This document shows, in pieces, positions 13,444 to 26,036 of a stretch of 64,000 nt of DNA; the stretch's first letter is position 1; each line of letters begins with the position of its first letter. A program made the translations under genes and the position numbers. Origin of the DNA: SAR92 clade bacterium H455 (GTDB lineage: Bacteria > Pseudomonadota > Gammaproteobacteria > Pseudomonadales > Porticoccaceae). The notes under the pieces are model-generated. The model ran no database searches. It was given only the letters and a program-made list of their open reading frames with translations, and was not told the origin of the DNA. The stretch covers positions 186,001 through 250,000 of the forward strand of contig CP103416.1 in NCBI GenBank assembly GCA_024802545.1, in the 5' to 3' direction.

Positions 13444-13578
13444 TTAAGCAGCTAAACGCTTACGGCCTTTGGCGCGACGACGGTTTAAAACGGCACGGCC
13501 GCCAACAGTTGCCATACGAGCTCTAAAGCCATGAGTACGCTTGCGCTTGATTATGCTGGGTTGAAATGTTCTTTTCAT
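13444..13578 (-). CDS. rpmH: 50S ribosomal protein L34
   Basis: A 44-residue, very basic ribosomal protein starting [20 protein letters not shown] and ending [12 protein letters not shown], diagnostic of L34. It is the first gene of the rpmH-rnpA-yidD-yidC unit, with a good promoter about 90 bp upstream. In Pseudomonas rpmH is divergent from dnaA. Here its 5' end instead faces mnmG across a 660-bp AT-rich gap. Confidence 0.98.
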   Translation of the reverse strand: MKRTFQPSIIKRKRTHGFRARMATVGGRAVLNRRRAKGRKRLAA

Positions 13579-13666
13579 AACGTCTAATCCGAAAAATAAC
13601 TAAAGTTCACTTGTGCCAGCTGTGCTACTCACTGATATCTAAAGTAGTAGTTGGTCAGGGCGCGGG

Positions 13667-13695
13667 AGTTTAATGAAATTTACACCTCGATTCAA
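13667..13695 (-). promoter_or_regulatory. Sigma70 promoter for rpmH
   Basis: On the minus strand TTGAAT (13690-13695) and TAAACT (13667-13672) are separated by 17 bp. They are followed by a GC-rich discriminator (CCCGCGCCC), typical of growth-rate-controlled ribosomal promoters. The inferred start is near 13660. Confidence 0.6.
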
Positions 13696-13779
13696 TGCTT
13701 AATTGAAAAAACCCAGCAATTGGCTTCCCCACTACACCGTATATAAAGTAGCAGCATATAAGGTAGCAACACACCTACC

Positions 13780-14200
13780 CCCAACATTCACACAGGATAT
13801 CCCCAGCTAGCCACTAAACACCAACCACAAAGACACTGAATCAATCCTATATTGGGGCGATAAGGCTAACCTGTGTTAAACGGGTGGATAAAAAAATTTT
13901 CTATCCACAGTAAATGCCCATAAGGACCTGCTTTGAAAAACAGGCCAATATTCATACATCATTACAAACCGGCAATACAGCTCAAATGTTTATTCGCTAA
14001 CAGTCCCATACACACACAAAAGTTATCTAACAAACTGTTTTTAATGGGCTTTATCGACTTATCCCCAAAACATAGACTTACTAATAACAACAACAATAAT
14101 CTCAACATACTATATATATAAATAATTACTTAATAAGTTAATTAAACAAGAAGCAATAAACACACAAAAATAAAGTGATTAAAGTTTGATCATGCAGACG
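13780..14200. other. Candidate origin region B (AT-rich, DnaA-box-like cluster upstream of mnmG)
   Basis: The 660-bp gap between rpmH and mnmG contains several 8-of-9 DnaA boxes: TTATCCACC at 13883-13891 (-), CTATCCACA at 13901-13909 (+) and TTATCCCCA at 14059-14067 (+). The first two form a near-palindrome around AAAAATTTT. A strongly AT-rich stretch follows at about 14085-14180. E. coli oriC also abuts mnmG (gidA). With an origin here, every gene from gyrB to rpmH (-) and from mnmG to glmS (+) would be read in the direction of fork movement. No gene is seen in the gap. Confidence 0.6.
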
Positions 14201-14206
14201 TATAAT
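14201..14206 (+). promoter_or_regulatory. -10 box of a probable mnmG promoter
   Basis: A perfect TATAAT lies 35 bp before the ATG at 14241. No convincing -35 is visible. If used, transcription would start near 14213. That excludes the upstream in-frame ATG at 14205 and supports the start chosen for mnmG. Confidence 0.45.
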
Positions 14207-14240
14207 GGCCAATCATTCATTTGCCACTCGATTAAGCTTT

Positions 14241-16109
14241 ATGAATTACCCTGATAGTTTTGATGTGATTGTTGTTGGCGGTGGCCATGCCGGCACTGAA
14301 GCCTGCCTCGCCGCTGCGCGCATGGGCAGTAAAACCTTACTGCTAACCCACAACATTGAAACGTTGGGCCAGATGTCCTGCAATCCAGCTATAGGCGGTA
14401 TTGGCAAGACACATCTAGTAAAAGAAATCGACGCACTGGGCGGTGCAATGGCCAAGGCCACAGATCTTGGGGGTATTCAGTTTCGCGTACTAAATTCTCG
14501 CAAAGGCCCAGCAGTGCGTGCCACTCGGGCTCAGGCTGATCGAGTTCTCTACAAAGCGGCGATCCTCGATATACTTCAAAATCAGCAGAACCTCACCATT
14601 TTCCAGCAGGCCGTCGATGATCTTATTCTTGATGGCGATAGAGTTACCGGTGTAGTAACCCAGATGGGCTTAACCTTTAAGGCTAAAACAGTGGTTGTTA
14701 CTGCAGGGACTTTTCTTGCAGGAAAAATCCATATTGGCATGGAAAACTATTCCGCTGGTCGCGCCGGAGATCCTCCAGCACTGAGCCTATCTCAACGTTT
14801 GCGATCCCTGCCCTTTCGTGTCGAGCGGCTTAAAACTGGCACCCCACCGCGAATTGATGCTCGAAGCGTCGATTTCACTCAGTTGCCTGAGCAGTGGGGC
14901 GATCAACCAGAGCCGGTGATGTCCTACCTCGGCTCAGTTGCTCAACACCCAACACAAACCTGCTGTTGGATAACCTACACCAATAGCCAGACTCATGAGA
15001 TTATCAAAGGTGGTATGCATAGATCGCCACTTTACACTGGCGTGATCGATGGCGTTGGCCCCAGATACTGCCCCTCTATCGAAGATAAGGTTGTGCGTTT
15101 TGCCGATAAAAACCAACACCAGATTTTTATTGAGCCCGAGGGGTTAAATACCTACGAACTCTATCCCAATGGTATTTCCACGAGCCTGCCTTTCGATGTG
15201 CAATTATCCTTGGTGCGCTCCATAGTCGGCTTTGAAAGTGCCCATATTACCCGTCCAGGCTATGCGATTGAATACGATTACTTTAACCCTCAAGACCTAA
15301 AGTACTCTCTCGAAACCAAAGCCATTAACGGTCTGTTTTTTGCGGGTCAAATCAATGGTACAACTGGTTATGAGGAGGCCGCGGCACAGGGCTTACTGGC
15401 GGGAACTAATGCTGCACTGAAGGTTCAGGGGCGCGAGAGTTGGTGTCCCCGTCGAGACGAGGCCTATATCGGCGTTCTTGTGGACGACCTTATCACTATG
15501 GGCACCACAGAGCCCTACAGAATGTTCACCAGTCGTGCGGAATATCGCTTACTCCTTCGGGAGGATAACGCCGATATGCGCCTGACTGAAAAGGGTCGCG
15601 AGCTGGGCCTAGTCAACGATGACCGCTGGAAGCAGTTTAGTGAAAAGCGCGAAGCCATTGAGATTGAGCGTCAACGTTTAAAGGGCACTTGGATTCAACC
15701 GGCCAGCGACACTGCGGAAAAGCTCTCGGCCCATATTGAAAATAAACTTTCTCATGAGTATTCCCTTTTTGAGTTACTCAAGCGCCCGGAAATTGACTAC
15801 AGGATTATTGGCTCGCTCTACCCTGAGCATCAGGTCGAACCCATAATTGCTGAGCAGGTGGAGATTGACGCCAAGTATTCAGGCTATATTAGCCGTCAGC
15901 AGGATGAGGTCAATCGACTGCGGCGTCACGAGAAGACTCGCATTCCGGTCGATTTCAATTATCAGTCGATCAAAGGTCTGTCCAATGAAGTAAAGCAAAA
16001 GCTCACTGAAGCCACACCTGAAACATTGGCCAGAGCAAGCAGAATCCCAGGGGTTACACCGGCCGCTATCTCATTGTTAATTGTGCAGTTGAAAAAACAT
16101 GCCGCTTAA
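14241..16109 (+). CDS. mnmG: tRNA uridine 5-carboxymethylaminomethyl modification enzyme MnmG (GidA)
   Basis: FAD-dependent partner of MnmE in wobble-uridine modification. The ATG at 14241 gives 622 residues starting [20 protein letters not shown], which lines up with family N-termini. An in-frame ATG at 14205 would add 12 unlike residues and overlaps a -10 box. Features include the dinucleotide-binding GGGHAGTEA near residue 13, the family block [17 protein letters not shown], and [18 protein letters not shown]. It is the first gene rightward of candidate origin B and overlaps rsmG by 11 bp. MnmG and RsmG are commonly co-transcribed next to parAB. Confidence 0.97.
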   Translation: MNYPDSFDVIVVGGGHAGTEACLAAARMGSKTLLLTHNIETLGQMSCNPAIGGIGKTHLVKEIDALGGAMAKATDLGGIQFRVLNSRKGPAVRATRAQADRVLYKAAILDILQNQQNLTIFQQAVDDLILDGDRVTGVVTQMGLTFKAKTVVVTAGTFLAGKIHIGMENYSAGRAGDPPALSLSQRLRSLPFRVERLKTGTPPRIDARSVDFTQLPEQWGDQPEPVMSYLGSVAQHPTQTCCWITYTNSQTHEIIKGGMHRSPLYTGVIDGVGPRYCPSIEDKVVRFADKNQHQIFIEPEGLNTYELYPNGISTSLPFDVQLSLVRSIVGFESAHITRPGYAIEYDYFNPQDLKYSLETKAINGLFFAGQINGTTGYEEAAAQGLLAGTNAALKVQGRESWCPRRDEAYIGVLVDDLITMGTTEPYRMFTSRAEYRLLLREDNADMRLTEKGRELGLVNDDRWKQFSEKREAIEIERQRLKGTWIQPASDTAEKLSAHIENKLSHEYSLFELLKRPEIDYRIIGSLYPEHQVEPIIAEQVEIDAKYSGYISRQQDEVNRLRRHEKTRIPVDFNYQSIKGLSNEVKQKLTEATPETLARASRIPGVTPAAISLLIVQLKKHAA

Positions 16110-16764
16110 GTTGCCTATTGAAGCTCATATGGCTCCTATTCTTGAAAATGGTATGCAGGCGATGGGGTTGGAATACAGTGCTGAGCAGCGTGACAAGCTT
16201 CTCGCCTACCTGCAACTGCTGATCACCTGGAACAAGGCCTACAATCTGACCGCTATTCGCGATCCTAGTGAGATGATCAAACTGCACTTGCTGGATAGTC
16301 TGACGGTGTTGCCTCATGTGGTTGGCGACCGATTAATTGATGTGGGAACCGGTGCCGGCTTGCCAGGTATACCTTTGGCCATTATGTGCCCAGACCGAGA
16401 TTTTACTTTACTTGACAGCAATGGTAAGAAAACCCGATTTTTATTTCAGGCGCGCTGGGACCTAGAGCTAACTAATCTCAAGGAAATCAACTCTCGGGTC
16501 GAGAAGCATATACCTGCTATGGCCTATGACGCGGTATTAAGCCGCGCCTTCACCTCGGTTGCCGATATGGTGGCTAAGTGCGCGCACCTACTGAGCGCTG
16601 AAGGTGTGTTTTTGGCAATGAAAGGCAAATTTCCGCAATCGGAGTTGAGTGAGGTGGGTAAAGACTATAAGGTCGACGCGTCACATATATTACAGGTGCC
16701 TGGTGTCGATGGTGAGCGCCATCTAATAGTAATCAGTCGCAACCCTGCAACTATTTGTAACTAA
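16099..16764 (+). CDS. rsmG: 16S rRNA (guanine-527-N7) methyltransferase RsmG (GidB)
   Basis: SAM-dependent methyltransferase of the small ribosomal subunit. It has 221 residues and the motif [18 protein letters not shown] near residue 80. The N-terminal helical block includes [17 protein letters not shown] and HLLDSL. The ATG lies inside the last codons of mnmG, implying coupling; an in-frame ATG ten codons on is possible. The stop is directly followed by the parA ATG (TAAATG). Confidence 0.96.
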   Translation: MPLKLPIEAHMAPILENGMQAMGLEYSAEQRDKLLAYLQLLITWNKAYNLTAIRDPSEMIKLHLLDSLTVLPHVVGDRLIDVGTGAGLPGIPLAIMCPDRDFTLLDSNGKKTRFLFQARWDLELTNLKEINSRVEKHIPAMAYDAVLSRAFTSVADMVAKCAHLLSAEGVFLAMKGKFPQSELSEVGKDYKVDASHILQVPGVDGERHLIVISRNPATICN

Positions 16765-17616
16765 ATGCGCAATGAAAAAAGTGCAAAAATAAACAGCATA
16801 AAGGTTAGTCCAGTGCCGAGAGTTATATCAATCGCAAACCAGAAAGGCGGAGTGGGTAAAACAACCACAAGCGTAAACTTGGCCGCTTCACTGGCAGCCT
16901 ACAAGCAGCGTGTTCTATTGGTTGATTTGGATCCCCAGGGCAATACCACCATGGGCGTTGGCATCAACAAACACAAATGTAAAACCAGTGTTTATCATGT
17001 GCTCACTGAAAAGGTCGCTATTGAAGATGTGATTGTTCCCTGCCCCAAGGCGAAGATTCACCTGTTACCCTCCAACGATGATCTGGTTGCCGCCGAAGTT
17101 GAGTTAATGCAAGAAATTGGCCGCGAGACCCGCCTCCGCCACGCTCTCAAGCGTGTTGCCAGCAACTACGACTATATAATTATCGACTGTCCGCCCTCGT
17201 TAAATATGCTCACAGTGAATGCAATGGTTGCCAGTGACGGCGTGATCATTCCTATGCAGTGCGAGTACTATGCTCTGGAGGGGCTGTCGGCCCTTAATAA
17301 CACGATCAAACAGATCGCCAAATTGATTAACCCCAGCCTCCGTATTGAAGGTATTTTGCGTACCATGTATGACCCGCGCAATAGCCTAACCAATGCGGTG
17401 TCTGCCCAGCTGCGCAAATATTTTGGCAGTCGCGTCTATCGGGTGAGTATTCCGCGCAATATTCGCCTCGCCGAAGCCCCAAGTCATGGCTTACCTGCCT
17501 TGGCCTACGATAGAAACTCAAAAGGCTCGCTCGCCTATTTGGCTCTTGCAGGGGAAATTCTGCGCCAAGCCAAAACGGACCCTGAGCAGCAGCAACCAGA
17601 AACAGCAGGACAATAG
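16765..17616 (+). CDS. parA: Chromosome partitioning ATPase ParA (Soj)
   Basis: Walker-type ATPase that forms DNA-bound gradients which pull ParB-parS complexes apart. It has 283 residues from the ATG that abuts the rsmG stop. The deviant Walker A is NQKGGVGKTTTSVNLAASLA, followed by VDLDPQGN and the IIDCPPS switch block. A GTG at 16813 with AAGG eight bases upstream would give 267 residues, closer to the usual length, so the true start is uncertain. parB follows after 4 bp. Two parS sequences lie within recF. Confidence 0.95.
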   Translation: MRNEKSAKINSIKVSPVPRVISIANQKGGVGKTTTSVNLAASLAAYKQRVLLVDLDPQGNTTMGVGINKHKCKTSVYHVLTEKVAIEDVIVPCPKAKIHLLPSNDDLVAAEVELMQEIGRETRLRHALKRVASNYDYIIIDCPPSLNMLTVNAMVASDGVIIPMQCEYYALEGLSALNNTIKQIAKLINPSLRIEGILRTMYDPRNSLTNAVSAQLRKYFGSRVYRVSIPRNIRLAEAPSHGLPALAYDRNSKGSLAYLALAGEILRQAKTDPEQQQPETAGQ

Positions 17617-17620
17617 ACCG

Positions 17621-18505
17621 ATGGCGACAAAAAGACAGAGTTTAGGTAAGGGGTTGGATGCGCTGCTTGGCATGACCGACGATACGGACTTTGATGCCTT
17701 TGACTCGCCAACTTCAAACGCAGCTCATGGCCAGTTGCGAGAGTTGGCTGTAGACCTATTGCAGCGCGGCAAATATCAGCCGCGGCGGGACTTTGATGTC
17801 GACGCCCTTGAAGAGTTAGCGGACTCAATTCGCAGTCAGGGTATTATGCAGCCTCTAGTGGTCCGCCAACTGGCCGGTGAGCAGTATGAAATTATTGCCG
17901 GTGAGCGTCGCTGGCGCGCTGCACAACAGGCAGGACTAGATACGGTTCCGGTGATTGTTCGCAAGGTATCAGACGAAGCGGCCATCGCCATGGCACTGAT
18001 CGAAAATATTCAGCGAGAAGACTTAAATGCCATGGAAGAGAGCTTGGCGCTGCAGAGATTGCAGCAGGAATTCCAGCTCACTCAGCAGCAAGTTGCGGAT
18101 GCGGTGGGGAAATCCCGGTCGGCGGTGACCAACCTAATGCGCCTCACAGGTCTTCAGCTTGAAGTTCAAAAGCTACTGGAGCGCGGTGACCTTGAATTGG
18201 GCCATGCCAAGTGCTTACTGGCCCTCGATGGCAGTGTTCAGGTCAGCGCAGCGAGAAATGTTGTAGGCACCAGCATGACCGTGCGCCAAACCGAAGCATT
18301 GGTAAAAAAGCTCCAGTCTGGCGACACCAATTCGCCAGCTGCTGAAACCCAGAGCAGCCCAGATATAAAACGGTTGGAAAATGATATCTCTGAAAAAATT
18401 GGTGTCCCTGTGTCTATTCAGCACAACGCCAAGGGCGCTGGCAAGCTTATTTTTAAGTACAGTAGCGTCGATGAATTAGATGGAATTCTCGATCATCTCA
18501 AATAA
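17621..18505 (+). CDS. parB: Chromosome partitioning protein ParB (Spo0J)
   Basis: CTP-dependent DNA clamp that loads at parS and spreads. The ATG at 17621 gives 294 residues starting MATKRQSLGKGLDALLG, the conserved ParA-contacting N-terminus. The reading frame extends further upstream into parA but without family similarity. CTP-binding box GERRWRAAQQAG, the motif LIENIQREDLN, and the helix-turn-helix QQVADAVGKSRSAVTNLMRL that reads parS are all present. A C-terminal dimerisation domain ends the protein. The gene is followed by the atp promoter. Confidence 0.96.
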   Translation: MATKRQSLGKGLDALLGMTDDTDFDAFDSPTSNAAHGQLRELAVDLLQRGKYQPRRDFDVDALEELADSIRSQGIMQPLVVRQLAGEQYEIIAGERRWRAAQQAGLDTVPVIVRKVSDEAAIAMALIENIQREDLNAMEESLALQRLQQEFQLTQQQVADAVGKSRSAVTNLMRLTGLQLEVQKLLERGDLELGHAKCLLALDGSVQVSAARNVVGTSMTVRQTEALVKKLQSGDTNSPAAETQSSPDIKRLENDISEKIGVPVSIQHNAKGAGKLIFKYSSVDELDGILDHLK

Positions 18506-18562
18506 GCTCTCAGCCGTAATTAACCAGTTGACCAATTTCCACCATATAGGTTCGATACCTTA

Positions 18563-18591
18563 TTGAATATCGAAAGGACTATACCTATAAT
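18563..18591 (+). promoter_or_regulatory. Sigma70 promoter of the ATP synthase operon
   Basis: TTGAAT (18563-18568), 17-bp spacer, TATAAT (18586-18591). It lies between parB and atpI, about 72 bp before the atpI ATG. This is the best promoter match in the window. The short 5' leader shows no obvious regulatory element. Confidence 0.82.
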
Positions 18592-18662
18592 GCGCAGCCT
18601 TTGAGGGTGGGCCAAATAGGCTTTCCCACAAGAGCAGCAAGAAAAGGTGTCGAAGAGATACG

Positions 18663-19049
18663 ATGACGACCATTTCATTACCAGCCGTTAAGAAAGTTGC
18701 GCTCTATCAGTTAGCTCTATTGCTTCCTGCTTCAGCAGCGCTATTGGGGTGGAACAGGGTGACGGCCTATTCGGTGCTGCTTGGCGGTTTAATCCAGATT
18801 CTTCCGCAAGCTTGGTTTGCTCGACAGGCCTTTAGATTTGCAGGTGCTAGACGAGTGCAGTCGATTGTCAGTGCGATGTACTGGGGAGAGACGGGAAAAG
18901 TGGTTTTATCCGCCGTACTGTTTACCGCGACCTTTCTAATGGTCAACCCACTTTACGTCGGTGCGCTGTTCAGTGGTTTTGTAGCAATGATTTTGGTGCA
19001 GTGGTTTTGGGTTTTTAAAATCTTAAAGCCCGAGGCACAAGTTAAGTAA
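18663..19049 (+). CDS. atpI: ATP synthase protein I
   Basis: Small four-helix membrane protein (128 residues) encoded first in proteobacterial atp operons. It is proposed to help assemble the c-ring or to handle magnesium. Hydrophobic segments lie at about 12-30, 35-52, 72-92 and 97-118. Sequence conservation is low, as usual for AtpI; identification rests on position, length and topology, and on the segment ILPQAWFARQAF. The gap of 70 bp to atpB carries no feature I can support. Confidence 0.85.
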   Translation: MTTISLPAVKKVALYQLALLLPASAALLGWNRVTAYSVLLGGLIQILPQAWFARQAFRFAGARRVQSIVSAMYWGETGKVVLSAVLFTATFLMVNPLYVGALFSGFVAMILVQWFWVFKILKPEAQVK

Positions 19050-19110
19050 CTCAAGTAACACGCGTAACTAACAGTAACGCTCGATTCAATATTGAGCAAC
19101 AACCAGTTGA

Positions 19111-20142
<1,032 letters not shown>

Positions 20143-20154
20143 TCTTACTGTAAA

Positions 20155-20424
<270 letters not shown>

Positions 20425-20471
20425 CAAACCGGTTAGCGAAATTTTAATCCATTGTTTAACGAGGTAATGGC

Positions 20472-20942
20472 GTGAATATTAATCTAACGCTTTTTGGCCA
20501 AATGGTAACCTTTGCATTCTTCGTGTGGTTCTGCATGAAGTTTGTCTGGCCGGTTATTATTGAGTCAATGGAAGAGCGACAGAAGAAAATCGCCGATGGT
20601 CTTGATGCGGCTGATCGTGCTCTACGTGATCTTGAGTTGGCGCAAAACAAAGCCACGGATCAGATGAAAGAAGCCAAGCAGGAAGCTGCTGGCATCGTTG
20701 ATCAAGCGAACAAGCGCGCGAATCAGATCGTTGATGAAGCCAAGGTTCAGGCGCGCACCGAAGGCGACCGCCTGAAAGTCGCTGCCGAAGCTGAGATTGA
20801 GCAAGAGATCAATCGCGCTAAAGAAGAGCTGCGCACTGCTGTTGCAGGTTTAGCTCTGGCTGGCGCCGAGAAAGTGCTTGAAGCGTCTATTGACGACAAG
20901 GCTAATCGCGCACTGGTTGACAACTTAGCAGCGCAGCTGTAA
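20472..20942 (+). CDS. atpF: ATP synthase subunit b
   Basis: Peripheral stalk subunit, 156 residues, starting at a GTG with GAGGTAA upstream. One N-terminal membrane helix (residues about 5-27) is followed by a long charged, Ala-rich coiled coil that reaches F1. [20 protein letters not shown] is a typical b-subunit start. It lies between atpE and atpH, 12 bp before the latter. Confidence 0.96.
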   Translation: MNINLTLFGQMVTFAFFVWFCMKFVWPVIIESMEERQKKIADGLDAADRALRDLELAQNKATDQMKEAKQEAAGIVDQANKRANQIVDEAKVQARTEGDRLKVAAEAEIEQEINRAKEELRTAVAGLALAGAEKVLEASIDDKANRALVDNLAAQL

Positions 20943-20954
20943 CCGAGGTTAATC

Positions 20955-21491
20955 ATGGCAGAATTAAGCACATTAGCTCGGCCCTATGCGAAAGCGGCAT
21001 TTGAATTCGCCGAGACGGCGGGTGACTTGCAGGGCTGGTCGCAAAGCTTAGCGACTGCCGGTGCGGTTGCTCAGCAGTCTAATGTTGTGCGGCTGTTAAC
21101 ATCGCCAAGTGTTACGGCGAATGAGCAAGCGCAGGCATTAATTGAAATCTGTGGTGATGCGCTCAACGACCATGGCAAGAACTTCTTAACCGTTCTGTCT
21201 GAAAATCGTCGACTGCAACTACTGCCGGATATCTCGCAGCAATTTGATGTTTTAAAAGCTAACCGCGAAAAAGCGGTTGATGTGGAAGTGACCGCCGCCC
21301 ATGAGCTCGATGCTGAACAACAGCAAAAGCTTATTGACGCGCTGAGCACCAAACTAGAACGTAAAGTAAACATGCAGGTTCGTTTAGATAAGAGCTTGCT
21401 GGGTGGTGCGGTTATACGTGCCGGGGATACCGTTATTGACGGATCCATTCGTGGCCGATTGGCCAAACTCGCCGAGTCATTACACTCCTAA
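20955..21491 (+). CDS. atpH: ATP synthase subunit delta
   Basis: Connects the b-subunit stalk to the top of F1 (178 residues, as in E. coli about 177). It begins with the family pattern STLARPYAKAAFEFA. The C-terminus contains LLGGAVIRAGDTVIDGSIRG, the conserved delta signature. Gene order is standard. Confidence 0.97.
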   Translation: MAELSTLARPYAKAAFEFAETAGDLQGWSQSLATAGAVAQQSNVVRLLTSPSVTANEQAQALIEICGDALNDHGKNFLTVLSENRRLQLLPDISQQFDVLKANREKAVDVEVTAAHELDAEQQQKLIDALSTKLERKVNMQVRLDKSLLGGAVIRAGDTVIDGSIRGRLAKLAESLHS

Positions 21492-21508
21492 GGATTTGAG
21501 GCCTAAGC

Positions 21509-23053
21509 ATGCAGCAACTGAATCCATCAGAAATCAGCGAAATTATTAAGAGTCGAATCGACAATCTTAATGTTTCTTCAGAAGCCCAAAATGAGGGCAC
21601 CATTGTTTCCGTATCGGACGGTATCATTCGTATTCACGGTTTAGACGACGTGATGTATGGCGAAATGATCGAATTTGATGGCGGCGTCTATGGTATGGCA
21701 CTTAACCTCGAGCGTGACTCTGTCGGCGCTGTGGTTTTGGGTGACTACCAGTCACTGGCCGAAGGTCAGAAAGCCCGATGCACCGGACGTGTATTGGAGG
21801 TTCCAGTAGGTCCAGAATTGGAAGGTCGCGTAGTCGACGCCCTGGGTAACCCTATTGATGGTAAAGGTCCGGTTAACGCCGCCCTCACCGACGCAATTGA
21901 AAAAGTTGCACCTGGTGTTATTGAGCGTCAATCTGTTGATCAGCCTGTGCAAATTGGTCTGAAAGCGATTGATGCCATGGTGCCAATCGGTCGTGGTCAG
22001 CGCGAGTTGATTATTGGTGACCGCCAGATTGGTAAGACTGCTATCGCAGTTGATGCCATCATCAACCAGAAAGGCTCAGGTATTAAATGTATCTATGTAG
22101 CCATTGGTCAGAAAGCCGCTTCGGTTGCCGCAGTTGTGCGCAAACTCGAAGAGCACGGCGCCATGGAGCACACTATTGTTGTTGCTGCTACCGCATCTGA
22201 TCCAGCCGCCATGCAGTTTTTGGCGCCATTTGCTGGTTGTTCAATGGGTGAGTACTACCGTGATCGCGGTCAAGACGCGTTAATTATTTATGATGATTTG
22301 ACCAAGCAGGCTTGGGCCTACCGTCAAATTTCCCTACTGCTGAAACGTCCTCCCGGTCGTGAAGCCTATCCTGGTGATGTGTTCTATTTACACTCCAGAC
22401 TGTTAGAGCGTGCAGCCCGAGTAAACCCAACTTACGTTGAGAAGTTCACCAATGGTGAAGTGAAAGGTAAGACTGGTTCACTAACTGCATTGCCAGTTAT
22501 TGAAACACAGGCTGGTGACGTCTCCGCCTTTGTACCGACCAACGTAATTTCGATTACTGATGGTCAGATCTTCCTTGAAGCAGATATGTTTAACGCCGGC
22601 GTTCGTCCAGCGATGAACGCAGGTATCTCTGTTTCTCGTGTAGGTGGTGCAGCACAGACTAAAATCATCAAGAAACTGTCCGGTGGTATTCGTACTGCTC
22701 TGGCACAGTATCGTGAGCTGGCAGCATTTTCTCAGTTTGCCTCTGACCTCGACGAAGCGACTAAAGCCCAGTTGGATCACGGCGAACGCGTTACCGAGCT
22801 GATGAAGCAGAAGCAGTACTCGCCACAGAGTATCGCCGAGATGGGTGTCATGGTTTACGCAGCTGACAACGGTTATTTGCAAGCGGTTGAAGTGAGCAAA
22901 ATTGGTGATTTTGAAGCAGCCCTACTTTCTTATATGAAAGCGGAGCACGCTGATCTGATGACCCAGATAAATGCATCAGGCGATTATAACGACGACATAG
23001 CAGCCGGTTTTAAAGCTGCTCTGGACAAGTTTATTGCAACCCAAACCTGGTAA
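21509..23053 (+). CDS. atpA: ATP synthase subunit alpha
   Basis: Non-catalytic nucleotide-binding subunit of F1, 514 residues. The P-loop is [15 protein letters not shown] near residue 170. The alpha/beta signature [17 protein letters not shown] is present, as is the catalytic-site arginine region within it. It starts [17 protein letters not shown], as gammaproteobacterial AtpA does. It is followed by atpG after 27 bp. Confidence 0.98.
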   Translation: MQQLNPSEISEIIKSRIDNLNVSSEAQNEGTIVSVSDGIIRIHGLDDVMYGEMIEFDGGVYGMALNLERDSVGAVVLGDYQSLAEGQKARCTGRVLEVPVGPELEGRVVDALGNPIDGKGPVNAALTDAIEKVAPGVIERQSVDQPVQIGLKAIDAMVPIGRGQRELIIGDRQIGKTAIAVDAIINQKGSGIKCIYVAIGQKAASVAAVVRKLEEHGAMEHTIVVAATASDPAAMQFLAPFAGCSMGEYYRDRGQDALIIYDDLTKQAWAYRQISLLLKRPPGREAYPGDVFYLHSRLLERAARVNPTYVEKFTNGEVKGKTGSLTALPVIETQAGDVSAFVPTNVISITDGQIFLEADMFNAGVRPAMNAGISVSRVGGAAQTKIIKKLSGGIRTALAQYRELAAFSQFASDLDEATKAQLDHGERVTELMKQKQYSPQSIAEMGVMVYAADNGYLQAVEVSKIGDFEAALLSYMKAEHADLMTQINASGDYNDDIAAGFKAALDKFIATQTW

Positions 23054-23080
23054 GTCAGAGTAATCGGACAGGCATAAAAC

Positions 23081-23941
23081 ATGGCAATCGGAAAAGAAGT
23101 CAAAACCAAAATTGCTAGTATTGGTAGCACGCAGAAGATCACCAGCGCCATGGAAATGGTTGCGGCGAGCAAGATGCGTCGAGCTCAGGAGCGCATGTCG
23201 TTGGGTAAGCCGTACGCCCAGCGCATCCGCGACGTGGTTGGCCACATTGCCAACGCCGTATCTGAGTACCGACACCAGTATTTAACTGAGCGCGAAGTAA
23301 AGCGTGTCGCCTATGTCGTGATCTCAACAGATCGCGGCCTCTGCGGTGGTTTGAATATCAATCTGTTCAAGGCGGCATTAAAGTCGATGAAAGCTTGGAC
23401 AGATCAGGGCATCGAAGTGGATATCTGCGTTGTTGGCAATAAGGCTGCAGGCTTCTTTAGCGCAGTTGGCGGCAATGTTGTTGCAGCGGTTAGAGATGTT
23501 GGCGATGAGCCCAATGCAGCGGATTTGATCGGCGGCGTAAAGGTTATGTTGGACGCCTACGATGAAGGCCGTATCGACAAGCTGTTTGTGGTGAGCAACG
23601 AATTTGTTAACACCATGACGCAGTCACCTAGTGTCGAGCAACTGCTTCCGTTGGCTGCAAATGACGATACTCGCCTTAAGCATCACTGGGACTATATCTA
23701 TGAGCCCGACGCCAAGGAACTCCTCGATGGTTTGTTGATTCGCTATATCGAATCTCAGGTATATCAAGGTGTGGTAGAGAATAAAGCCTGTGAGCAGGCT
23801 GCACGTATGCTCGCAATGAAAAATGCCACCGAGAATGCCGGTGAAATGATTGACGAATTGCAACTGCTATATAACAAAGCCCGTCAGGCAGCGATTACCC
23901 AAGAGCTGTCAGAAATCGTAAGTGGCGCAGCAGCTGTATAA
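23081..23941 (+). CDS. atpG: ATP synthase subunit gamma
   Basis: Central rotor shaft of F1, 286 residues. The N-terminal coiled coil contains [20 protein letters not shown]; the C-terminal coiled coil contains [20 protein letters not shown], both diagnostic. It lies between atpA and atpD in the standard order. Confidence 0.98.
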   Translation: MAIGKEVKTKIASIGSTQKITSAMEMVAASKMRRAQERMSLGKPYAQRIRDVVGHIANAVSEYRHQYLTEREVKRVAYVVISTDRGLCGGLNINLFKAALKSMKAWTDQGIEVDICVVGNKAAGFFSAVGGNVVAAVRDVGDEPNAADLIGGVKVMLDAYDEGRIDKLFVVSNEFVNTMTQSPSVEQLLPLAANDDTRLKHHWDYIYEPDAKELLDGLLIRYIESQVYQGVVENKACEQAARMLAMKNATENAGEMIDELQLLYNKARQAAITQELSEIVSGAAAV

Positions 23942-23957
23942 AGCGAAACGAATTTAA

Positions 23958-25396
<1,439 letters not shown>

Positions 25397-25460
25397 CTAA
25401 CACTTTCAACGCTAAAACTTTCAAACCTATTAAATTGCAGCAAGCAAAGGCAATAAAGAC

Positions 25461-25886
25461 ATGGCAATAACAGTGCATTGTGACATCGTAAGTGCGGATG
25501 AATCCCTGTTCTCTGGGTTGGTCGAGATGGTTGTTGCCACCGGCTCATTGGGTGAGCTGGGCGTAACAGCCGGTCATGCACCACTGCTCAGCGATTTGAA
25601 GCCCGGTCCAGTGCGTCTGGTTAAGCAGAATGGTGAAGAAGAAGTTTACTATCTGTCAGGTGGTTATCTGGAAGTACAGCCGAACAATATCTCTATTCTG
25701 GCGGATACTGCGGTACGCGCCGGTGATATTGATGAAGCTGCAGCAGCAGAAGCAGTTAAAGAAGCTGAGAGCGCAATCGCCAACCAGTCTGGTGAAATTG
25801 AGTACTCTAAAGCCGCTTCTATGTTGGCTCAGGCGACAGCTCAGTTGCGCACTGTGCAAACACTGCGCAAAAAGCTCGGCGGTTAA
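25461..25886 (+). CDS. atpC: ATP synthase subunit epsilon
   Basis: Rotor-associated regulatory subunit, 141 residues. The N-terminal beta sandwich (about 1-86) contains [20 protein letters not shown] and [12 protein letters not shown]. The C-terminal helical hairpin is Ala-rich and can inhibit ATP hydrolysis. It is the last gene of the operon, after an 81-bp gap and before a terminator. Confidence 0.97.
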   Translation: MAITVHCDIVSADESLFSGLVEMVVATGSLGELGVTAGHAPLLSDLKPGPVRLVKQNGEEEVYYLSGGYLEVQPNNISILADTAVRAGDIDEAAAAEAVKEAESAIANQSGEIEYSKAASMLAQATAQLRTVQTLRKKLGG

Positions 25887-25902
25887 TCAGTAAAAGCAGT
25901 TG

Positions 25903-25931
25903 AAAAAGGGTGGCTACGGCCGCCCTTTTTT
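25903..25931 (+). terminator. Rho-independent terminator of the atp operon
   Basis: AAAAAGGGTGGC-TACG-GCCGCCCTTTTTT forms a stem of about 11 bp with one G-T wobble followed by a T-run, 17 bases after the atpC stop. Confidence 0.9.
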
Positions 25932-26036
25932 ATATTCGTAATTTGAGGCCATCCACCACAGGCTTGTTTTGCCGAGCTTTAGACAGTACCGTGACGGCCT
26001 ATATTAATATCTAAATAAGATATAAGTGAACAGACT

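Noticed and set aside
13586-13660. Possible attenuator in the rpmH leader
   Set aside because: No clear competing hairpins or T-run between the inferred start and rpmH.
20467-20475. Two-codon frame ATG GCG TGA just before atpF
   Set aside because: Chance overlap with the atpF GTG start; no evidence of a regulatory role.
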